Positions 16,970 through 25,833 of a stretch of 64,000 nt of DNA are shown here, piece by piece. A model generated the notes under the pieces. That model did no database searches and had not been told where the DNA came from. It saw only the letters and a list, made by a program, of their open reading frames with translations. A program made the position numbers and the translations under genes. Position 1 is the first letter of the stretch. The number at the start of each line of letters is the position of its first letter. Origin of the DNA: Rhodanobacteraceae bacterium (GTDB taxonomy: Bacteria > Pseudomonadota > Gammaproteobacteria > Xanthomonadales > Rhodanobacteraceae); contig CP126120.1 of the NCBI GenBank assembly GCA_030123585.1, positions 2,481,001 to 2,545,000 on the forward strand. The letters run 5' to 3'.

Positions 16970-17956
16970 ATGCCCCAACGAAACTCCATCATGGTTACCG
17001 GCGGCGCGGGCTACATCGGCAGCCACGTGGTGCTGCAACTCGTCGAGGCGGGCGAGCGGGTGGTGGTGCTGGATGACCTGAGCACGGGATTCCGCGAGGC
17101 GGTGATTGGCGCTAAACTGGTCGTGGGCAATGTCGGCGATCAATTGCTGGTATCGAAGCTGTTGCGTGACCACGACGTCGATACCGTGATGCATTTCGCC
17201 GCGCGTACCATCGTGCCCGAATCGGTCGCCGATCCGTTGCGCTACTACGGCAACAACACCTGCGCGACGCGCAATTTGCTGGAATGCTGCCGCGACGCCG
17301 GGGTGAAACAAATTGTGTTTTCCTCCACCGCTGCGGTGTACGGCATTCCGGAAGGCGGCAAAGCCAGCGAGGACACGCCGACTGCCCCGATCAATCCGTA
17401 CGGCAGTTCCAAGCTGATGAGCGAGTGGATGCTGCGCGACCTCGCTGCCGCGGGCGGACCGCGTTACGTCGCATTGCGCTACTTCAACGTCGCGGGTTGC
17501 GACCCGCAGGGACGGATCGGTCAATCGACCAAGAACGCGACGCTGCTGGTGAAAGTGGCGTGCGAAGCGGCGCTCGGCAAACGTCCGCGGCTTTCGATCT
17601 TCGGCACCGATTACGCAACGCCCGATGGCACCGGCGTGCGCGATTACATCCACGTCGCCGACCTGGCGCGCGCGCATCTGGATGCCTTGAAGTATCTGCG
17701 TGGCGGCGGCGCATCGACGACGCTGAATTGCGGCTACGGCCACGGCTATTCGGTGCGCGAAGTGCTTGATGCGGTCGGCAAGGCGCATGGCGCCCCGGTG
17801 CCGTATGTGGAGGAACCGCGACGTGTCGGTGATCCGCCGTCATTGATTGCCGTGGCGGACAGGATCCGCACTAGGTTGGGCTGGCAGCCGCGCCATGATG
17901 ACCTCGACGTCATTGTGCGTACGGCTTTGGCGTGGGAACGGAAGCTCCCGGTGTAA
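16970..17956 (+). CDS. galE: UDP-glucose 4-epimerase
   Basis: 328 residues from the ATG at 16970, chosen over an in-frame ATG at 16937 because GGAAG sits just upstream. It is an extended short-chain dehydrogenase: the NAD-binding TGGAGYIGSH at the N-terminus, the FSSTAAVYG strand, and the catalytic YGSSK (Tyr and Lys) near residue 144. Length and the RYFNVAGCDPQGRIG block fit GalE. It interconverts UDP-glucose and UDP-galactose (possibly also N-acetyl forms), so it supplies galactose-type donors to the surrounding glycosyltransferases. Sits between two glycosyltransferase genes in one run. Confidence 0.9.
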   Translation: MPQRNSIMVTGGAGYIGSHVVLQLVEAGERVVVLDDLSTGFREAVIGAKLVVGNVGDQLLVSKLLRDHDVDTVMHFAARTIVPESVADPLRYYGNNTCATRNLLECCRDAGVKQIVFSSTAAVYGIPEGGKASEDTPTAPINPYGSSKLMSEWMLRDLAAAGGPRYVALRYFNVAGCDPQGRIGQSTKNATLLVKVACEAALGKRPRLSIFGTDYATPDGTGVRDYIHVADLARAHLDALKYLRGGGASTTLNCGYGHGYSVREVLDAVGKAHGAPVPYVEEPRRVGDPPSLIAVADRIRTRLGWQPRHDDLDVIVRTALAWERKLPV

Positions 17957-18003
17957 CCCGTCGTGCGAATGGTTTGCCAAGTAAATGGAAGGACCGATCT
18001 TGC

Positions 18004-19173
18004 ATGCGCGTAATCAGCATCGGACTGGATAGCAAGGTTGGCGATCCGGCGCGTGAAAGCCATGCAGTATCGTGGGTGCGTGAAATGGCCCGACACGTGG
18101 AAGGGTATGTCGAGGTCGGGCCGTCGCAAAACGGACTCGATGCCGGCCCGATCCCGCTGGCGGACAACGCGGAGGCCTGGTTGCTGGCCGGATCGCCTTT
18201 GGCGTATCCGGTTCGGGCCGCGCGCTTGGCGGCACGCTTGCATGCGCACAAGCCATTCGACGTCATTACCACCGAGGACCCGATCCGCGCCGGACTTGCG
18301 GGGGTGCTGCTGGCGCGCAGGACAGGCCTCCCGCTCAACGTGGAAAACCACTCCTTTCATATCAACGAACCAGTGTGGCTGCAGGAGAAACTCCACCATC
18401 GCGTCTACAACCGTGTCGCGATTGCGGTCTGCCGCCGTGCGGACTCGATCCGCAATTACAGCGCCGGGCAGACGCAGGCCTTGCTCGATATCGGTGTCTC
18501 GCCCTCCCGAATCCATGTGGTCCCGATTGCCGCGCCCACGATCTCGCCCGTTGACGAAGCAACTGCCCGCAGCCGAATTGGCGTGGGACCGGATCCGTTC
18601 GTGCTCTGCGCGGGACGAATGGTGGCTTACAAGAACATTCCGTTGTTGCTGGCGGCTTTTCGTAATGTTTCGACATCGCTCCGGGCAAAACTTCTTCTGA
18701 TCGGAGATGGCCCCGCCAAGGCGGAGTGGCAAAGGCAGGCCGCTTCGATGGGATTGGGCGACCGTGTGATCTGGCGCGACACCGTTCCGTTCGATTCAAT
18801 GCCCGCCTACTATTCCGCGGCGAGCGCATTTGCCGCACCTGCACTGCACGAAACCGGTCCGCGCACCGTACTTGAAGCCCTGTTATGCCATTGCCCCGTG
18901 ATACTGACACCGGAAATGGGCGTGGTTCGCAGCGGCGTTTGTGTTCATGCTGAAAGTGCATACGTCGTTGCGCCGGACGATGTGCAAGGATGGACACACG
19001 CGTTGGCGATGATGCTGGGCGATCGCCAAACGGCGCGTCACATGGCAGAAGCGGGTCGCGCGCGGATGGGTGCCGACATTTCGTTCAGTGCGATCGCTCG
19101 CCGCGTGGTGGATGTTTTGCAGGATACGGTCCGGGAAGCGAATTCCGCTGCACAGGGTTGCGACGCCGGGTAA
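18004..19173 (+). CDS. GT4-type glycosyltransferase (GT-B fold)
   Basis: 389 residues from the ATG at 18004 (MRVISIGLDSKVGD), preferred over a frame extension into the galE 3' end. The C-terminal half shows the glycosyltransferase group 1 pattern: VLCAGRMVAYKNIPLLLAA, LLIGDGPAKAEW, then ASAFAAPALHETGPRTVLEA, where the E-x7-E-like donor-phosphate region is partly altered. The N-terminal half binds acceptor. It follows galE by 47 bp. It probably transfers a hexose to the lipid-linked intermediate; exact linkage unknown. Confidence 0.85.
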   Translation: MRVISIGLDSKVGDPARESHAVSWVREMARHVEGYVEVGPSQNGLDAGPIPLADNAEAWLLAGSPLAYPVRAARLAARLHAHKPFDVITTEDPIRAGLAGVLLARRTGLPLNVENHSFHINEPVWLQEKLHHRVYNRVAIAVCRRADSIRNYSAGQTQALLDIGVSPSRIHVVPIAAPTISPVDEATARSRIGVGPDPFVLCAGRMVAYKNIPLLLAAFRNVSTSLRAKLLLIGDGPAKAEWQRQAASMGLGDRVIWRDTVPFDSMPAYYSAASAFAAPALHETGPRTVLEALLCHCPVILTPEMGVVRSGVCVHAESAYVVAPDDVQGWTHALAMMLGDRQTARHMAEAGRARMGADISFSAIARRVVDVLQDTVREANSAAQGCDAG

Positions 19174-19224
19174 CAGACTGCGGTCCCGCGTCAGGTTGGT
19201 GAGCTCGGAGGGCGAAACATCGTG

Positions 19225-20937
19225 ATGACGAGATTTTTTCGCTGCGGATTGGTCGCGCTGCTGTTCTGGGGAGGATGGGTTTTGGCGAATCCCGCATCGG
19301 CCACGACGTACTATGTGCGCACTGACGGTGGCACCAACGTGCAATGCACGGGTTTGGCCGATGCGGCCTATCCCGGTAGCGGCACGGGGCAAGCGTGCGC
19401 ATGGTCGAATCTGATGGAGGCGTTGCCACCGTGGATGAGCAACTATCCGAATGCGGCGCATATCAAGGGCGGTGATACCGTCATCATCGATGCCGGTTCC
19501 TACCCGATTGGGTGGACATCCACGAGTTACGAGACGCGCTGGGGCGATCCGTGCGATGCCGCCTATGCGTCCGGCTGTGTGCCACAGGCGATCCCGTCCG
19601 GCACGCCATCGCAACCGACGCGTATCCTGGGTGCAGGTTGGGATACCGGATGCACGGCGCCGCCTGAGTTGTGGGGCACGCAAGCCGCCAACCATATACT
19701 CGACCTGACCAGTGCCAGCAATGTGGTGATCGCCTGCCTGAATCTGACCGATCACTCCAATTGCACCTACAACTACTCCCCGAACGCAGCGTATGCCTGC
19801 AACCATTCGTGGCTGTCCTACAAGCAGGGACAAACGCCCAATTATGGCGCGTGGGCAGCCAAGGGCATCTATGCGAGCGACAGCAACAACGTCACCTTGC
19901 AGGACCTCAACATCCACGGTTTTGCCGACATGGGCGTGCAGGCAGGACGGATCAGCAACTGGACGGTGACAAGGGTCAAGGTGCGCGGCAATGGCAATGT
20001 GGGTTGGAACGGCGACCTTGGCGGCAACGATCACACTTCGAGCAATTCCGGCACGTTGACGTTCACGGACCTGTCGATCCTATGGAATGGGTGCACGGAG
20101 AATTACCCGAGTACCACGATCATCAACTGCTACGGCCAGAACGAGAGTGGCTATGGGGATGGCTTCGCCGAGGCGTGGACCGGCGGCAACTACGTGTTCA
20201 TCCGGCCCAACGTCCAGTACAACACGCAGGACGGGCTCGATATTTTGTACGCCAATGGGACCGGTTCGATCACGGTGGATCAGGGGTATTTCTACGGCAA
20301 TGCAGGCAACGACCTGAAGACGTCCGGTCCGGCGACCATCACGAACAACGTATTTGTCGCCTACTGCAATGTCATGCAGAAATCCGGGATGCCGATTGCC
20401 GGGGATGGTTCGACGGGCACCAGTGGCACGATGTGCCGGGCGGGCGGCGGCGAGCTTTCTGATTTCACGGGTCCGGGCCAGACGGTCACGTTCGCGTACA
20501 ACACGATCACTGGCGACCCCGGTTGTCTGTTTGGCGGCGACCCGACGCCCGCGTCCGGCGGCACCACGCCACTCAACAGCACCAACGTTTACAACATCGC
20601 GAACAACATTTTCCTCGGACGGACCAGCGCATTGCCGAGCTTTGGCGGCGAACCGACCTGTCTTGGGTGGTTCGGTGATGGGACGGTTCCGGCTACGGTG
20701 AACTACATCAACAACATCGTCTGGAACGTCAAGGGTAACCAGTGCCCCGCGACCTCCATCTGCAAGGATCCGTTACTCAAGAATGAAACGCTGACCGACT
20801 TCAACCCCGTGCCGAGGTTGGGGTCGCCCGCTCTCAGTGCGGCAAAACCCGTTTCTGGTGTTGCCATAGGCAGTCACGCTCAGCGCAATATCGGAGCGAT
20901 CCGGAGTCAGACCACTTGGAAGGCGCTTGAGCCCTGA
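19225..20937 (+). CDS. Secreted right-handed beta-helix protein, short copy
   Basis: 570 residues from the ATG at 19225 (a GTG directly before it is also possible). A signal peptide is clear: MTRFFRCGLVALLFWGGW, then cleavage near ANPASA. The mature part begins TTYYVRTDGGTNVQCTG and has the Asn/Gly-rich repeating strands typical of parallel beta-helices (NNVTLQDLNIHGFADMGVQ, and so on), with many cysteines. This fold is used by polysaccharide lyases, epimerases and surface adhesins, so a role on the exopolysaccharide is plausible; no catalytic site is recognised. 19300-20772 is identical to the core of the next gene. The ~55-residue tail differs and no PKD domains follow. Confidence 0.75.
   Translation: MTRFFRCGLVALLFWGGWVLANPASATTYYVRTDGGTNVQCTGLADAAYPGSGTGQACAWSNLMEALPPWMSNYPNAAHIKGGDTVIIDAGSYPIGWTSTSYETRWGDPCDAAYASGCVPQAIPSGTPSQPTRILGAGWDTGCTAPPELWGTQAANHILDLTSASNVVIACLNLTDHSNCTYNYSPNAAYACNHSWLSYKQGQTPNYGAWAAKGIYASDSNNVTLQDLNIHGFADMGVQAGRISNWTVTRVKVRGNGNVGWNGDLGGNDHTSSNSGTLTFTDLSILWNGCTENYPSTTIINCYGQNESGYGDGFAEAWTGGNYVFIRPNVQYNTQDGLDILYANGTGSITVDQGYFYGNAGNDLKTSGPATITNNVFVAYCNVMQKSGMPIAGDGSTGTSGTMCRAGGGELSDFTGPGQTVTFAYNTITGDPGCLFGGDPTPASGGTTPLNSTNVYNIANNIFLGRTSALPSFGGEPTCLGWFGDGTVPATVNYINNIVWNVKGNQCPATSICKDPLLKNETLTDFNPVPRLGSPALSAAKPVSGVAIGSHAQRNIGAIRSQTTWKALEP
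19300..20772 (+). repeat. 1473-bp direct repeat, copy 1
   Basis: This block matches 21245-22717 at a fixed offset of 1945 bases; every frame translated through it on both strands gives identical protein in the two copies. It covers the beta-helix core only. Signal-peptide codons before it and tail codons after it differ between the two genes. Confidence 0.93.
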
Positions 20938-20970
20938 AAACGGGCAACTGAACCGTCACCGAACGATTGC

Positions 20971-21005
20971 GTCACAAATCCTTATGATCGTTCACATTTT
21001 GTGAC
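20971..21005. promoter_or_regulatory. Inverted repeat, possible operator
   Basis: GTCACAAA at 20971-20978 is mirrored by TTTGTGAC at 20998-21005 across a 19-base AT-richer spacer, in the gap between the two beta-helix genes. The arms are in the opposite order to a CRP site. It may be a regulatory site for the second gene or a weak hairpin after the first; neither is shown. Confidence 0.35.
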
Positions 21006-21181
21006 GAATACGGCAGACTGCTCGCAGTTCGTGCCCAATACTTCGCGCCCGCTCAGTAGAGAATGAGATGGGGAACCGAGCAGGGTACGGCAATTCGTGT
21101 GGATTGGTGTCCCTTGGCGCTGAACCACTCAGACCCCCGCTCAGCGCCACCCGACAGGCCATGTATCTCCAATCACAAGCA

Positions 21182-24115
21182 ATGCGTTTCCTCCTCGGTA
21201 TCGTGGCCCTGTTGGGCCTGACCGCTCTCGCCGCTCCCGCACATGCCACGACGTACTATGTGCGCACTGACGGTGGCACCAACGTGCAATGCACGGGTTT
21301 GGCCGATGCGGCCTATCCCGGTAGCGGCACGGGGCAAGCGTGCGCATGGTCGAATCTGATGGAGGCGTTGCCACCGTGGATGAGCAACTATCCGAATGCG
21401 GCGCATATCAAGGGCGGTGATACCGTCATCATCGATGCCGGTTCCTACCCGATTGGGTGGACATCCACGAGTTACGAGACGCGCTGGGGCGATCCGTGCG
21501 ATGCCGCCTATGCGTCCGGCTGTGTGCCACAGGCGATCCCGTCCGGCACGCCATCGCAACCGACGCGTATCCTGGGTGCAGGTTGGGATACCGGATGCAC
21601 GGCGCCGCCTGAGTTGTGGGGCACGCAAGCCGCCAACCATATACTCGACCTGACCAGTGCCAGCAATGTGGTGATCGCCTGCCTGAATCTGACCGATCAC
21701 TCCAATTGCACCTACAACTACTCCCCGAACGCAGCGTATGCCTGCAACCATTCGTGGCTGTCCTACAAGCAGGGACAAACGCCCAATTATGGCGCGTGGG
21801 CAGCCAAGGGCATCTATGCGAGCGACAGCAACAACGTCACCTTGCAGGACCTCAACATCCACGGTTTTGCCGACATGGGCGTGCAGGCAGGACGGATCAG
21901 CAACTGGACGGTGACAAGGGTCAAGGTGCGCGGCAATGGCAATGTGGGTTGGAACGGCGACCTTGGCGGCAACGATCACACTTCGAGCAATTCCGGCACG
22001 TTGACGTTCACGGACCTGTCGATCCTATGGAATGGGTGCACGGAGAATTACCCGAGTACCACGATCATCAACTGCTACGGCCAGAACGAGAGTGGCTATG
22101 GGGATGGCTTCGCCGAGGCGTGGACCGGCGGCAACTACGTGTTCATCCGGCCCAACGTCCAGTACAACACGCAGGACGGGCTCGATATTTTGTACGCCAA
22201 TGGGACCGGTTCGATCACGGTGGATCAGGGGTATTTCTACGGCAATGCAGGCAACGACCTGAAGACGTCCGGTCCGGCGACCATCACGAACAACGTATTT
22301 GTCGCCTACTGCAATGTCATGCAGAAATCCGGGATGCCGATTGCCGGGGATGGTTCGACGGGCACCAGTGGCACGATGTGCCGGGCGGGCGGCGGCGAGC
22401 TTTCTGATTTCACGGGTCCGGGCCAGACGGTCACGTTCGCGTACAACACGATCACTGGCGACCCCGGTTGTCTGTTTGGCGGCGACCCGACGCCCGCGTC
22501 CGGCGGCACCACGCCACTCAACAGCACCAACGTTTACAACATCGCGAACAACATTTTCCTCGGACGGACCAGCGCATTGCCGAGCTTTGGCGGCGAACCG
22601 ACCTGTCTTGGGTGGTTCGGTGATGGGACGGTTCCGGCTACGGTGAACTACATCAACAACATCGTCTGGAACGTCAAGGGTAACCAGTGCCCCGCGACCT
22701 CCATCTGCAAGGATCCGCAGCTTGTCAACGAAACCTTGGCAGGGTTCAGTCCAGGGTTGCTGGTGAGCAGCCCGGCCATCGACAATGCCAGTTCGAGCTA
22801 CACCGTTCCGGTTGATTACTACGGCAATCCGAGGCCGGTGGGTGCAGGCTATGACATCGGTGCGGTGGAGTACCAAGGGGGGTCGACCAGCCAGACAGGC
22901 GTGCCCAGCGCGAACTTCACCTTCAGCGCCTCCGGGTTGACGGTGAACTTCACCGATACTTCCACCGATCCCGGCAGCACCATTGGTTCCTGGTCTTGGG
23001 CGTTCGGTGACAGTACGAGTTCGTCCGTGCAGAACCCCAGCCACACGTATGCCGCGGCGGGCACCTATCAGGTGATCGAGACCGTGACCGACAAGACCAG
23101 CGGGAAGGTTGCGACGCGGACGGCGCAGGTCACCGTGACTGCGACGCCGCCGGCCGGTGGTACCCCCACGGCGAACTTCACCTTCAGCGCCTCCGGACTG
23201 ACCGCGAACTTCGTCGATACTTCCACCGACACAGGCGGATCCATTGGTTCCTGGTCTTGGGCGTTCGGTGACGGTGCGAGTTCGTCCGTGCAGAATCCCA
23301 GTCACACCTATGCCACGGCGGGTACCTATCAGGTGACGGAGACCGTGACCGACAAGGTCAGCGGCAAGGTTGCGACACGGACGGCGCAGGTCACCGTGAC
23401 TGCGCCGTCGCCAACCGGCGGTACACCCGCGGCGAACTTCACCTTCAGCGCCTCCGGGTTGACAGTGAGCTTCACCGACACCTCCACCGACACAGGCGGA
23501 TCCATTGGTTCCTGGTCTTGGGCGTTCGGTGACGGTGCGAGTTCGTCCGTGCAGAATCCCAGTCACACCTATGCCGCGGCGGGCACCTATCAGGTGAACG
23601 AGACCGTGACCGACAAGGTCAGCGGCAAGACCTCGACACGTGTCGCACAACTCGTGGTGACGGCGCCGAAACCGTATCTCGGGCAGGGCTCCGGTGACAG
23701 CCCGCTGCCTCCGTCGGGTGGCACGCAACCCGCGTCCGACGCACCGCTGCCTTCGTTGCCCTCGGGCGCCGCCAGCAGCGCCAACCCGCAGCTACCTGCA
23801 GTAAGCAGCGGTGATGGAAACCCCGGCACATTGCGCACCCAGGTTCGGGAGAATTCGGTCGCCGAATATCATGGCCGGCGCGGCACGGGAGCGTGGCGTG
23901 CGCAATCGATCGTGCGTCCGCTACAACCGGCGCAAGCCGCAATCGAGCCTCCTATGTCGCCAACTGCTCAAGCCGGGGTTGGCGTAGCGCCGGCTGCAGC
24001 GGCGGCACAGCCGGCGCCTGTAGCAGCCCAGGCCAGGTCTTCGTCGCGGTCGTACGCATGGGTAGTAGTGTTCGACTGGTTTGCAGACATGTACCAGCGC
24101 CTGACAGATCGTTGA
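21182..24115 (+). CDS. Secreted beta-helix protein with three PKD domains
   Basis: 977 residues from the ATG at 21182 (MRFLLGIVALLGL...APAHA, a good signal peptide); an ATG at 21161 would add 7 residues. The order is signal peptide; beta-helix core identical to the preceding gene; a GAVEYQGG segment; three tandem PKD domains of 87 residues each (FTFSASGL...SWAFGD...NPSHTYA...); a Pro/Ala/Ser-rich linker; and a basic/aromatic C-terminus (SYAWVVVFDWFADMYQRL). PKD domains mediate carbohydrate or protein contacts outside the cell. The protein may bind or process the secreted polysaccharide or act as an adhesin; no catalytic residues were recognised. A strong terminator follows at 24181. Confidence 0.78.
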   Translation: MRFLLGIVALLGLTALAAPAHATTYYVRTDGGTNVQCTGLADAAYPGSGTGQACAWSNLMEALPPWMSNYPNAAHIKGGDTVIIDAGSYPIGWTSTSYETRWGDPCDAAYASGCVPQAIPSGTPSQPTRILGAGWDTGCTAPPELWGTQAANHILDLTSASNVVIACLNLTDHSNCTYNYSPNAAYACNHSWLSYKQGQTPNYGAWAAKGIYASDSNNVTLQDLNIHGFADMGVQAGRISNWTVTRVKVRGNGNVGWNGDLGGNDHTSSNSGTLTFTDLSILWNGCTENYPSTTIINCYGQNESGYGDGFAEAWTGGNYVFIRPNVQYNTQDGLDILYANGTGSITVDQGYFYGNAGNDLKTSGPATITNNVFVAYCNVMQKSGMPIAGDGSTGTSGTMCRAGGGELSDFTGPGQTVTFAYNTITGDPGCLFGGDPTPASGGTTPLNSTNVYNIANNIFLGRTSALPSFGGEPTCLGWFGDGTVPATVNYINNIVWNVKGNQCPATSICKDPQLVNETLAGFSPGLLVSSPAIDNASSSYTVPVDYYGNPRPVGAGYDIGAVEYQGGSTSQTGVPSANFTFSASGLTVNFTDTSTDPGSTIGSWSWAFGDSTSSSVQNPSHTYAAAGTYQVIETVTDKTSGKVATRTAQVTVTATPPAGGTPTANFTFSASGLTANFVDTSTDTGGSIGSWSWAFGDGASSSVQNPSHTYATAGTYQVTETVTDKVSGKVATRTAQVTVTAPSPTGGTPAANFTFSASGLTVSFTDTSTDTGGSIGSWSWAFGDGASSSVQNPSHTYAAAGTYQVNETVTDKVSGKTSTRVAQLVVTAPKPYLGQGSGDSPLPPSGGTQPASDAPLPSLPSGAASSANPQLPAVSSGDGNPGTLRTQVRENSVAEYHGRRGTGAWRAQSIVRPLQPAQAAIEPPMSPTAQAGVGVAPAAAAAQPAPVAAQARSSSRSYAWVVVFDWFADMYQRLTDR
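21245..22717 (+). repeat. 1473-bp direct repeat, copy 2
   Basis: Second copy of the block at 19300-20772. Identity stops sharply on both sides although both genes remain recognisably homologous beyond it, which fits gene conversion more than a fresh whole-gene duplication. Confidence 0.93.
22913..23695 (+). repeat. Three tandem 261-bp PKD-encoding repeats
   Basis: Units begin at 22913, 23174 and 23435, exactly 261 bases (87 codons) apart, and are highly similar at the nucleotide level. They encode the three PKD domains of the long beta-helix protein and could expand or contract by recombination. Confidence 0.9.
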
Positions 24116-24180
24116 GCCGCGGTTGCGCGGTGTTCGCAGGGGCCCAACGAAGCCGCGCCGGAAAACTGTTGCCTACACCC

Positions 24181-24209
24181 GATGGCCCCGTAACCGGGGC
24201 CATCTTTTT
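24181..24209 (+). terminator. Rho-independent terminator
   Basis: A perfect GC-rich stem, ATGGCCCCG / CGGGGCCAT with a TAAC loop, is followed by CTTTTT. It lies 65 bases after the PKD-domain gene and ends that transcript before the flippase gene. Confidence 0.9.
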
Positions 24210-24323
24210 GGGGGTTCCGCAATGCTCCGGCATCCACGCCTCCGGCACCTGCCCGTTACAATCTTCATTGCCGGACGTTCCTGATTCCGGTCGCACCCAC
24301 GGATCCAGGAATCGCGAGCTGAG

Positions 24324-25811
24324 ATGGCTGAGGCAGCACGACCCGGCATAGCGACGCATTTCATGCGCTACACGATCGGCAGTGTGCTGGTCATGGTCGC
24401 CGGATTTGTGTCGTTTCCGATCATGGCCCGGCTGCTGGATTACACCCAGTATGGCCTCCTCGGCGTATTCGACAGCGCGCTATTGATTCTCGCCGCTGTT
24501 TTCAAGTTCGGTAGCCAGCATTCGATCCTGCGCTTTTATCCGCATCGTGGCGGTGAGGGAGCACTGGCCCGCTACGGCGCCAATTTCATCCTGTTGCCCT
24601 TTCTTGGTAGCTGCGTGCTTTGGCTACTGGCACTGGTGGTATTCGCCGCGGTGCCAAGGCTTGCGGCCTACGCACACGACGCAACCGGCTGGGTTGCCTT
24701 GCTCACCTTGCTGCCGGTGATCTGGATCAGCAGCGTCACCAGGGTGATGATGGCCGAGGAACGTTCCGAATTGAACGTCATGGTCGACGTGAGCCAACGC
24801 TGGCTGGGGGCGTTCGCCATCATCGGAGTCGTCTATTTCGTCAGCCGTACCGCGCTGGGCGTATACGTCGCGCGCTTGGGAGTGTCCTTGCTGATCGCCG
24901 CGTTGCTGACGGTGTGGCTGTGGCGGCGTGGCATTCCCATGCACTGGCGCGACCGCGACCGCGCCACCCTGTGGGCGGGCATGCGCTATGGCGTGCCGCT
25001 GATGGCCAACGAGATTTCGGCGATTGCCCTCATGTCAGTCGATCGGCTGATGCTGGAAGGCTTGACCGGATCGTTCATGCAGGTCGGCATCTACACCGTC
25101 GGGTCCAGCCTCGCGGTGCAGGTCAGCAACATGTTGCACAGCGCTCTGAACACGGCCTATTTTCAGGTAAGCGTCCGCCAATTCGAGATCGATGGTGTGG
25201 CGGCGGTGTTGCATACCAAACGGCGGATTCTGCATTTTCTGGTGTATACGGTGGTGGCCATGCTGGTGGGATTGGTCACGGTCGGAAACGACGCCTTCTT
25301 GCTGTTGTCCGGACACAGCAAGGCGGAGTCTGCGCCGATATTCGTACTGTTGTGCATCAATTTCGTGCTCAATGGGTTGTTGGGCCTGTGTACGTCCGGG
25401 CTGGAGTTGTACAAGCGCTCGCTGGTGCTCTTCGGACTTACTATCGGCAGCGCGTTGTTCAACGTCGTTCTGAACCTGGTGCTGATACCGCGCTTCGGCG
25501 TCATGGGCGCGGTGTATGCAACCTTCGCCAGTTACCTAGCGCTCAACCTGGTCAGATGGTTCGTGGCGCCGCGTGAATTGCTCGCGTGGCCGGGTCTGCG
25601 TCCGACGCTGGTCGCTTGTGTGTTGGGCTTGGTGGTCTGGCTGGCCGTGCATTATTCCGGGATGTTCGGGGTGGCTTCACATCTTGGTCGGCTGGTGATC
25701 GCGGCCGTATTGATGATGGCGCTGTATGTCCTGCCAGCATTGGCGCTGGACCGGTTTCTCCGCGAGATGCTGGTCGGCTATTGGAACAAGCAACGCGCCA
25801 GGTTCATCTGA
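24324..25811 (+). CDS. Polysaccharide flippase (Wzx / MOP superfamily)
   Basis: 495 residues with roughly 12-14 hydrophobic segments across the whole length. The N-terminus (IGSVLVMVAGFVSFPIMARLL...YGLLGVFDS) matches polysaccharide-transporter flippases; the layout of helices and charged loops (MAEERSELN, LMSVDRLMLEGL) supports this. It would flip the undecaprenyl-linked repeat unit across the inner membrane. It follows the terminator at 24181 and begins a run with the YdcF-like and sulfotransferase genes. The Wzx assignment comes from the family and from the presence of Wza/Wzc-like and O-antigen-ligase-like genes nearby. Confidence 0.85.
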   Translation: MAEAARPGIATHFMRYTIGSVLVMVAGFVSFPIMARLLDYTQYGLLGVFDSALLILAAVFKFGSQHSILRFYPHRGGEGALARYGANFILLPFLGSCVLWLLALVVFAAVPRLAAYAHDATGWVALLTLLPVIWISSVTRVMMAEERSELNVMVDVSQRWLGAFAIIGVVYFVSRTALGVYVARLGVSLLIAALLTVWLWRRGIPMHWRDRDRATLWAGMRYGVPLMANEISAIALMSVDRLMLEGLTGSFMQVGIYTVGSSLAVQVSNMLHSALNTAYFQVSVRQFEIDGVAAVLHTKRRILHFLVYTVVAMLVGLVTVGNDAFLLLSGHSKAESAPIFVLLCINFVLNGLLGLCTSGLELYKRSLVLFGLTIGSALFNVVLNLVLIPRFGVMGAVYATFASYLALNLVRWFVAPRELLAWPGLRPTLVACVLGLVVWLAVHYSGMFGVASHLGRLVIAAVLMMALYVLPALALDRFLREMLVGYWNKQRARFI

Positions 25812-25833
25812 AGGATCGTCAGGGAGTGTGCCG

